From contig CAMOQV010000011.1 in the NCBI GenBank assembly GCA_946623205.1, positions 1-25,088 of the forward strand: a DNA stretch of 25,088 nt, read 5' to 3'. Source of the DNA: an uncultured Clostridia bacterium. GTDB taxonomy: Bacteria > Bacillota > Clostridia > Christensenellales > UBA3700. Position numbers and translations under genes: made by a program. The stretch's first letter is position 1; every line of letters starts with the position of its first letter. Below are positions 20,426-25,088 of this stretch, one piece after another. The notes below the pieces were generated by a model. It ran no database searches. It was not told the origin of the DNA and worked only from the letters and a program-made list of their open reading frames with translations.

Positions 20426-20448
20426 CACCCTCGATGGAAAAGGCAACC

Positions 20449-21414
20449 TTAATTTTTGTCAGCTCTTAATTGATCCTGAAGTTTTGATTCCTTTTCTATC
20501 TCATCCACAGACTTTCCGATAAAGCCGAAAAAGTCCACGCATAATTCGTTTTTGTCTTTGTAGTAGTTATATCTATCAACAGTTACAGCCTTATATCCTG
20601 CTCTGACTGAAGTATAGACATTATAAGATATAGAAAATGCCCACATCAATACTTGTATCGTTTCGTTGGTTGTCCAAGCATCATTGCGTGTAAATACGAT
20701 ATACGCAGTTAAGACACCAAGAGCAATACCCCAAGCGATTTTGCTTATCAATGTAAATGGCAAATCTCTATGTTCTAGATTCTCTGGCTTGATTCCCTTT
20801 CTTGCTTTGCCTGACTCTGTTAAGTCTTTTGGAACTAGCTTCTTAAAGTAAATCGTTTTGCTAGATAAAAAGTTCAATACTTTTAACTGGTCTTTGTCGA
20901 ATTGCTTAATATAATTATTAAAATCATCGCCATAATCAACCTTTTTGCCAAAGCATAAAGCACCAAACTTTATTCTAGGCTTTATTTTAGCCTCTAGACG
21001 AGCAGTTTTTAGTTTTTCCGTATATTCTTCTAACTCTTTTAAAGATAGCGTAAATTCAGCCAATTTTGCTAACACCAATTCTTTGGCATAATCTTCGTTT
21101 TTCTTTTTGCAGAACTCTTTTAATTGCTCAACAACTTGCATGTTTGTAATTGTTCGTGCGTATGTATGAAAACGCAAAGAGGTATTAAACACTTTGTTTG
21201 TGCTTTCGCCTCTTTCGATTCCATCTGTATACCATATCAAATAGGTTGTAACACCTAGCACGATTGATATGCCTGTTATAAGATAACTTTTTAATGAATT
21301 GCCTAGAGTGATTTGAGCAGTAGCTGCAATCAAAAATACAGATATTGCAAACTCAAATAAAGTAAGTATAGGTCTAGACACCTTTACCACTGTCTTGTAT
21401 CTTTCCTTTTCCAT
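20449..21414 (-). CDS. Four-span membrane protein, end of the late operon
   Basis: A 321-residue protein. Two membrane spans lie near residues 15-35 (ILTLFEFAISVFLIAATAQI) and 42-62; a long charged cytoplasmic middle (residues 70-225) has coiled-coil character (ELEEYTEKLKTARLEAKIKP); two more spans follow at about 225-245 (SKIAWGIALGVLTAYIVF) and 252-272. The C-terminus is charged and probably cytoplasmic. I recognise no family. As the last gene before the terminator in the presumed lysis end it may act in lysis, host takeover or superinfection exclusion, none of which the sequence proves. Confidence 0.7.
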   Translation of the reverse strand: MEKERYKTVVKVSRPILTLFEFAISVFLIAATAQITLGNSLKSYLITGISIVLGVTTYLIWYTDGIERGESTNKVFNTSLRFHTYARTITNMQVVEQLKEFCKKKNEDYAKELVLAKLAEFTLSLKELEEYTEKLKTARLEAKIKPRIKFGALCFGKKVDYGDDFNNYIKQFDKDQLKVLNFLSSKTIYFKKLVPKDLTESGKARKGIKPENLEHRDLPFTLISKIAWGIALGVLTAYIVFTRNDAWTTNETIQVLMWAFSISYNVYTSVRAGYKAVTVDRYNYYKDKNELCVDFFGFIGKSVDEIEKESKLQDQLRADKN

Positions 21415-21432
21415 CTTTCCTTTTCCCCTTTA

Positions 21433-21948
21433 TTATGTGCCGGTTATGTTTTTGTTGACTTTCTTCAACGCAGATTCTTCAACGATTTTGTCTTTCAATG
21501 GTGCTTTCATAATATTAAATACTGCACCACCACCCATAGACACTAAACAAGCCTCTAAAACTCCTGTTAATTCTTCTAAATAGTCAATGGCAATATAACA
21601 ACAACAAAGCATAATAGCGATTGGCAATAATGTTGTGATGTTTTGATAAACCACATTGGCAACCTTTAATTTTTCAATACTCTCGTTGATTTGCTCTTTA
21701 ACAGCAGAATCAGTAGCTTTGGCTAATGCTTGTAAATAATCATTCATTTTGTTTTGGTATGTATGCTCAAAACGATTCTTGGCAACTAGCACAATCGTTA
21801 CGATCAACAACACACCTGTAAAAGACAACTTATATCCAATGGAAGTATCTGGTGTGATGTAGTTCATAACCACAACAGCACCAGTTCCACCGAATGTAAG
21901 AATGAAATCTAATATTGTATAAAGTATGTATTTGCCTTTATTAGACAT
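21433..21948 (-). CDS. Multi-span membrane protein
   Basis: A 171-residue protein with three to four hydrophobic spans: residues 8-28 (ILYTILDFILTFGGTGAVVV), 40-57 (LSFTGVLLIVTIVLVA), 105-123 (LLPIAIMLCCCYIAI) and possibly a short Gly-rich one (ACLVSMGGGAVFNIM). A charged helix with KEQINESIEKLK separates the two pairs. The AGAGG SD fits. It forms a block with its two membrane-protein neighbours. It could be a large holin-like or accessory membrane protein, but no family is recognised. Confidence 0.68.
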   Translation of the reverse strand: MSNKGKYILYTILDFILTFGGTGAVVVMNYITPDTSIGYKLSFTGVLLIVTIVLVAKNRFEHTYQNKMNDYLQALAKATDSAVKEQINESIEKLKVANVVYQNITTLLPIAIMLCCCYIAIDYLEELTGVLEACLVSMGGGAVFNIMKAPLKDKIVEESALKKVNKNITGT

Positions 21949-21958
21949 CTGACACCTC

Positions 21959-22630
21959 TTAATAGTTTTCTAGGACTTTGTTTTCCTCAATAGTTACTTC
22001 TAAATCTTCCTTATTTGTTTCAACTGTGCCAACAACCTTTGTGTCGATAACCTCAAAGATTTCCTCTGCATTTTCAATGGCTTTTCTAAACTCGGCTCTT
22101 TGCTCATCAGTTACAGCAACAGAACAATCGAATAAACCACCTAATTTCTTAATAGCCTCTAGGATGGCTTTTTCCTTTTCGTTTTGCTTCTTGATAAGGG
22201 CAACTTGATTTGCATTGATATTTTCAGCTAATGCTTTGTATTGGCTTGTCATAACTGGAACTATATTAAGACTAACTGTTGTATCTGCTAGACTTGTTTT
22301 AACAGTCTTGCAAACAGAATCAGCAATGCCTTTAGATTCTACCTTTTCATCAATCTTTGTTAGAATCTTATTTGCGATCCATTTTACAGCAACTGCCAAA
22401 AGAGCAGTGAAAATTGTTCCAGTAGGGATAGCAACTAAAACTGGCAATAGCCAATCTTTACACTTTGTCCACAACTCACTAAACATTGATACCACTGTTG
22501 TATCTTGTTCAGCCGATGTTGCAGCTGCGATTGTTTCTACCCCACTATCTGCATAACAAACAGATGCTATTGAAAGCATGACTGAAAGGATAAAAACGAG
22601 TCCAATAAAAACTAATAATTTCTTTTTCAT
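21959..22630 (-). CDS. Secreted or membrane protein with signal peptide
   Basis: A 223-residue protein. I start at ATG 22630, which has TAAGGAG and yields a proper signal peptide (KKKLLVFIGLVFILSVMLSI) with likely cleavage after VCYA near residue 28; the frame is open further upstream to 22690 but that part lacks an SD. A second hydrophobic span at about 65-85 (WLLPVLVAIPTGTIFTALL) is followed by a coiled-coil, Glu/Lys-rich C-terminal half. The combination suggests an envelope-anchored protein. No family recognised. Confidence 0.7.
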   Translation of the reverse strand: MKKKLLVFIGLVFILSVMLSIASVCYADSGVETIAAATSAEQDTTVVSMFSELWTKCKDWLLPVLVAIPTGTIFTALLAVAVKWIANKILTKIDEKVESKGIADSVCKTVKTSLADTTVSLNIVPVMTSQYKALAENINANQVALIKKQNEKEKAILEAIKKLGGLFDCSVAVTDEQRAEFRKAIENAEEIFEVIDTKVVGTVETNKEDLEVTIEENKVLENY

Positions 22631-22640
22631 ACCAATCTCC

Positions 22641-22739
22641 TTAAAAAATGTTTTTATATCCGTAATATGCAAAAACGCAAGATAGAGCAATAGATATTAC
22701 TAATGCTATCGTAAATATTCTATCGCCCTTATCTCTCAT
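22641..22739 (-). CDS. 32-residue single-span membrane protein
   Basis: A tiny gene, MRDKGDRIFTIALVISIALS then CVFAYYGYKNIF: a charged N-terminus and one membrane helix. Its ATG lies inside the last codons of the upstream gene (ATGAGAGATAA overlap), so it would be translated by coupling without its own SD, and its stop overlaps the SD region of the next gene. Its exact fit into the otherwise empty 99-bp slot and its clean hydrophobic profile argue it is real. A role beside the lysis genes is possible. Confidence 0.6.
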   Translation of the reverse strand: MRDKGDRIFTIALVISIALSCVFAYYGYKNIF

Positions 22740-22920
22740 TTTCGTTTGGTTTGAATTTCATTCCTGTTACTGCATCGATGCAAGTTCCTGTTAAGGTATC
22801 ATACTCAAAACAAGCCTTACCGATGCCCTTACATTGTTTTAATTGCTTGTCATAGTGTTCACACTCGAAACACAAAGCATCTGTTTTTACAGCCTTTTTC
22901 TCAATATTGTATAAAGCCAT
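22729..22920 (-). CDS. Small Cys-rich (metal-binding?) phage protein
   Basis: A 63-residue protein with five Cys in CFECEHYDKQLKQC, then CFEYDTLTGTC. The CxxC-x(n)-C pattern suggests a zinc-binding knuckle. Proteins of the form 'CFECxxYDxxxKxC...CFEYDxxTG' are, as I recall, frequent near the end of the structural region in Bacillota phages and have no known role. SD is AAAAGGAG, 8 nt before the ATG. Confidence 0.72.
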   Translation of the reverse strand: MALYNIEKKAVKTDALCFECEHYDKQLKQCKGIGKACFEYDTLTGTCIDAVTGMKFKPNENER

Positions 22921-22922
22921 TT

Positions 22923-23450
22923 TTACTCTCCTTTTGTAGCTTCGATTTCTTCTTCAGATAAATCCACTACTTTCCAAGCACGATGGATATAAGTTCCATC
23001 ATCATAATAATATCTTTGAAGTCTTTGAGTCGCACTATCGTAAGGGATAGTATCGTCAATGAATAATTGTTTAAAGCCCAACTTTGCGACATCGATATTT
23101 GGGTTAGTTCTTGGAGAAGTGTATCTAACTCCGTCCACCTCAATCCAATCGCCCAATTCTTCGATTTCGTTTTCTCCGACAATTCTAACTAACATTTGTT
23201 TTAACACACCTTTATTCTCCTTTCTATCTTGAGTATCTTTGATATTTTCGGTGTTGCCACCTTTTCTTGTGCTGGGTGCTTTGTATTCGACAATGCCACT
23301 TTGCACTCCACTTGTATTTAATTCGCTATTTTCGGCAGTGACTCCGTAACCCATAGAGATTGCGCCATATTCCCATTGTGGAGCGTTACAGGCTGTTAAA
23401 CCTACCACCAACACGATTGCTAATAATAAAGTTATTGCTAATTTTTTCAT
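22923..23450 (-). CDS. Lipoprotein of the late region
   Basis: A 175-residue lipoprotein: KKLAITLLLAIVLVVGLTAC with lipobox LTAC at residues 18-21, modified at Cys21. The mature part is Ser/Thr-rich at first, then folded (VRYTSPRTNPNIDVAKLGF; IPYDSATQRLQRYYYDDGTY; IHRAWKVVDLSEEEIE). Two Met are possible; the ATG at 23450 has GGGGG at 8-nt spacing, whereas the one at 23456 is too close, so I use 23450. A promoter candidate is at 23471-23500. Surface lipoproteins encoded late can block receptors or serve lysis; function here is unknown. Confidence 0.75.
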   Translation of the reverse strand: MKKLAITLLLAIVLVVGLTACNAPQWEYGAISMGYGVTAENSELNTSGVQSGIVEYKAPSTRKGGNTENIKDTQDRKENKGVLKQMLVRIVGENEIEELGDWIEVDGVRYTSPRTNPNIDVAKLGFKQLFIDDTIPYDSATQRLQRYYYDDGTYIHRAWKVVDLSEEEIEATKGE

Positions 23451-23470
23451 ACGCATTACCCCCTATGGAT

Positions 23471-23500
23471 ATTATACTACACATCGTTGCCCTTTGTAAA
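23471..23500 (-). promoter_or_regulatory. Promoter candidate for the lipoprotein/membrane gene cluster
   Basis: Minus-strand TTTACA (23495-23500), 18 bp, TATAAT (23471-23476), the boxes lying in the last codons of the tail gene. The spacing is slightly long, but the -10 is perfect and falls just before the lipoprotein gene. Confidence 0.5.
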
Positions 23501-24085
23501 AGCACCCGAGCCATCGTTTGTACAGAATACATTGTTTACAACATCTAACAAACCGATTTCGTTGTCACTCTTGCGATATACAGGGACATAATCTCCACCG
23601 ATAGCACCATTAACAAAACATCTCAAAAAGTCTAATCTAAAACTATAAGTTTCGCCACCGATAACTCCGTCACTAAATCTTCCAAAAATACCATAGCCAT
23701 TTGTTCCTGCGTGTAAGGCTAAATTAGGGTGCGTTCTAGTTATACTTGCGCTTGTCCCATTTTTTAGTGTTACTGTTCCGATAGAGTTTCCACTTGCTGT
23801 GGCTTCTATTAAGTGAACTAATCTTAATTGTTCCGTTGTTGTTATTGTTGCGTTTGTAACACCATTTGATATATTGCTTGGATTGATTTGTATTTGTCCA
23901 CCATAATCCCAACCAAAAGCACTTCCTATTGAGTAGTTAGATTTACATATACCTTCCATTTCTATACGATATTCATTATTTACATCGTATTTAATACCAC
24001 TTTCAATCCATTGTGCTACTCCATTTACGCTTTCGATATACTCGACCTTTTGGTAGATTTCCTTTTGCTTTGCGTTAAGTGTTGC
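23477..24085 (-). pseudogene. Out-of-frame 3' part of the tail/receptor-binding protein
   Basis: This is the continuation of the gene at 24025-25088 in another frame. From the end of the G-run it reads ATLNAKQKEIYQKVEYIES, then a third lectin-like module ending DYVPVYRKSDNEIGLLDVVN and GSGAF. It aligns with the linker and module of the upstream part (SRKQQELYQQVENIES ... DFVPCYRKSDSEVG). There is no SD or convincing start at the head of this segment; an ATG at 23959 would cut the module in half. It is therefore best read as the C-terminal 202 residues of one protein, reached by a frame change in the ten-G tract. Confidence 0.75.
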
Positions 24086-25088
24086 CCCCCCCCCATTATG
24101 AATGAGCCTGAGCCTTGATTTGCATAGAATACATCATTGACTACATCTAGTAAACCTGCCTCGCTATCGGACTTTCGGTAGCAAGGAACTAGGTCAAGAA
24201 TAAATATTCCATTATCGTCTATTCTTGCGCAATAGAACTTTGATTTTGAATAGTAATTTGCTCCACCATTCCAATTACCACAAAAGATATAAATAGGTTG
24301 GCTAAATGTTGTGCTACTAACATCGCTCCAATTCCTGCCTGTTACATCGTTTCCGTCAAACTTTTGCACACCATATTTTAAATAAGCATTATGTCTTGTT
24401 CCTGCTACGATAGAAGGTCTATCGTTCATATTATTACCTGTTCCGTAGTAATGAGTAAACTTATCTAGATTAGTTCCAAAACCAAATCTATCATTAACAT
24501 TTGTTGCTTTGCTACCAATTAAGACCGTATCATTTGATACATCATTGTCGGCAAAATCGATATATATACCCTTTGTATTGCTAGGCACGATTGATGTTTC
24601 GATATATTGAGTTCCTGTGCTTTCAATGTTTTCCACTTGTTGATACAACTCTTGTTGCTTTCTAGACAAGATTGATACACCAGCCAAGAACTCGCCACTA
24701 CCCTGATTAGTGAAGAATGTGCCACTAACTAAATCATACATTCCTACTTCACTATCGGATTTACGATAGCAAGGAACGAAATCGGCTACTAATACTCCGT
24801 CTTTCTTGCATTTCCAATAATAAATCTTGCCAATTAAGCCACTATTTAATGTATCAGCCTTATCGCTAAATAAACCGAATATTGAGCCATTATTTATGGC
24901 ATTATTCGCTACACTTGCATTTGTGTATATTGTGTTATCTACAATGAATGTTCTTCCTGTGCCTACATTAAAAGTAGCCTTACCTGAATGTTTTGTATTT
25001 TCGGTTAAAGCAATAACATTCCAAGATGTTCCACTTCCACACCAACAACTTAATGTGTCCATTAAATATGAATGTGGAAAATAGCAAG
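24025..25088 (-). CDS. Tail/receptor-binding protein with lectin-like modules (partial; frame changes at poly-G)
   Basis: The frame is open through the right edge, so the N-terminus lies outside; Met at 25062 is internal. It contains repeated modules with a LamG/concanavalin-like outline: YQQVENIESTGTQYIETSIV opens a module, and DFVPCYRKSDSEVGMYDLVS with FTNQGSGEF closes it. A second closing box, DLVPCYRKSDSEAGLLDVVN, ends at the poly-G tract. In the frame as written the protein then diverges into a short basic tail (QHLTQSKRKSTKR) and stops at 24025. Such modules are typical of host-binding tail proteins of gut Bacillota phages. See the separate entries for the tract and the 3' part. Confidence 0.78.
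   Translation of the reverse strand, partial: CYFPHSYLMDTLSCWCGSGTSWNVIALTENTKHSGKATFNVGTGRTFIVDNTIYTNASVANNAINNGSIFGLFSDKADTLNSGLIGKIYYWKCKKDGVLVADFVPCYRKSDSEVGMYDLVSGTFFTNQGSGEFLAGVSILSRKQQELYQQVENIESTGTQYIETSIVPSNTKGIYIDFADNDVSNDTVLIGSKATNVNDRFGFGTNLDKFTHYYGTGNNMNDRPSIVAGTRHNAYLKYGVQKFDGNDVTGRNWSDVSSTTFSQPIYIFCGNWNGGANYYSKSKFYCARIDDNGIFILDLVPCYRKSDSEAGLLDVVNDVFYANQGSGSFIMGGGQHLTQSKRKSTKRSSISKA
24085..24094 (-). repeat. Run of ten G on the coding strand in the tail gene
   Basis: Ten G follow CATAAT on the coding strand. With ten G the frame leads to a basic tail and a stop at 24025. With eleven or eight G the frame joins the downstream module to give a fused protein; with nine G it stops within three codons (GGC AAC ACT TAA). 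The tract encodes Gly in a linker between modules, where length changes would be tolerated. Confidence 0.85.

Noticed and set aside
22967..23182. 71-codon frame inside the lipoprotein gene
   Set aside because: Embedded in a supported gene in another frame, no SD, and no recognisable features.
23477..23959. Separate 160-residue gene starting at ATG 23959
   Set aside because: The reading frame continues upstream with clear homology to the preceding modules as far as the poly-G tract, and there is no SD at 23959.
1..25088. tRNA genes, insertion sequences, attachment sites and recoded stop codons
   Set aside because: I saw no cloverleaf-like sequence, no transposase or IS ends, no integrase or att-like repeat. 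Genes end normally at TAA, TAG and TGA, so no alternative code is needed. A tRNA or att search program would be needed to exclude weak cases.

Overview
The window is a stretch of a tailed-phage genome (siphovirus-like) or a closely related prophage. It is AT-rich, uses the standard bacterial code (UGA is a stop) and has clear Shine-Dalgarno sites. The gene families (phage_rep_org_N-type initiator, DnaC/DnaI loader, Gp157, PcfJ/PcfK, ERCC4 nuclease, Rad52-type annealing protein, Phage_min_cap2-like head protein, 'sticky' tail lectin modules) point to a Bacillota host, probably a gut bacterium. Every protein gene I support is on the minus strand, so transcription runs from high to low coordinates. 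No integrase, CI-like repressor with a peptidase domain, lysin, tRNA or CRISPR array is visible here.

Layout, in transcription order. (1) 25088-20449: the end of the late region. It holds a receptor-binding/tail protein with repeated lectin-like modules, split by a frameshift in a run of ten G, then a lipoprotein, a Cys-rich small protein, a tiny membrane protein and three membrane proteins, closed by a terminator at 20388-20425. (2) 19936-20448: about 510 bp without a protein gene. On the plus strand it carries three tandem units, each with an extended -10 promoter, a short body and an intrinsic terminator: an array of three small RNAs divergent from the early operon. (3) 19935-15107: early/replication operon, with HTH regulator, Rad52-like SSAP, NinB-like protein, HNH protein, ERCC4 nuclease, a small phage protein, SSB, replication initiator (with iterons inside the gene) and helicase loader. 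(4) 15024-11868: Gp157-like, PcfK, PcfJ and a PAPS-reductase-family protein. (5) 11875-6408: about 17 small genes of mostly unknown function, including two small membrane proteins, a DUF6440-like lipoprotein and an HTH-like protein. (6) 6318-1: a zinc-ribbon protein, then the packaging and head genes: small terminase, large terminase, portal, minor head protein and the start of an acidic scaffold-like protein that runs off the left edge.

Control. An 18-bp palindrome (GTTTACA-N4-TGTAAAC) overlaps the -35 box of three minus-strand promoters, at 19977, 15082 and 10426. The small HTH protein encoded just behind the first copy is the natural candidate to bind all three. Intrinsic terminators at 10453, 14481 and 6076 divide the early region and separate it from the packaging genes, so late expression probably needs read-through or the promoter at 6370-6398. 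The first plus-strand RNA displays CCUCCUU in a hairpin loop. This is complementary over 11-12 nt to the ribosome-binding regions of the SSAP gene and of a small gene at 8694, so the array may act on translation of phage genes.
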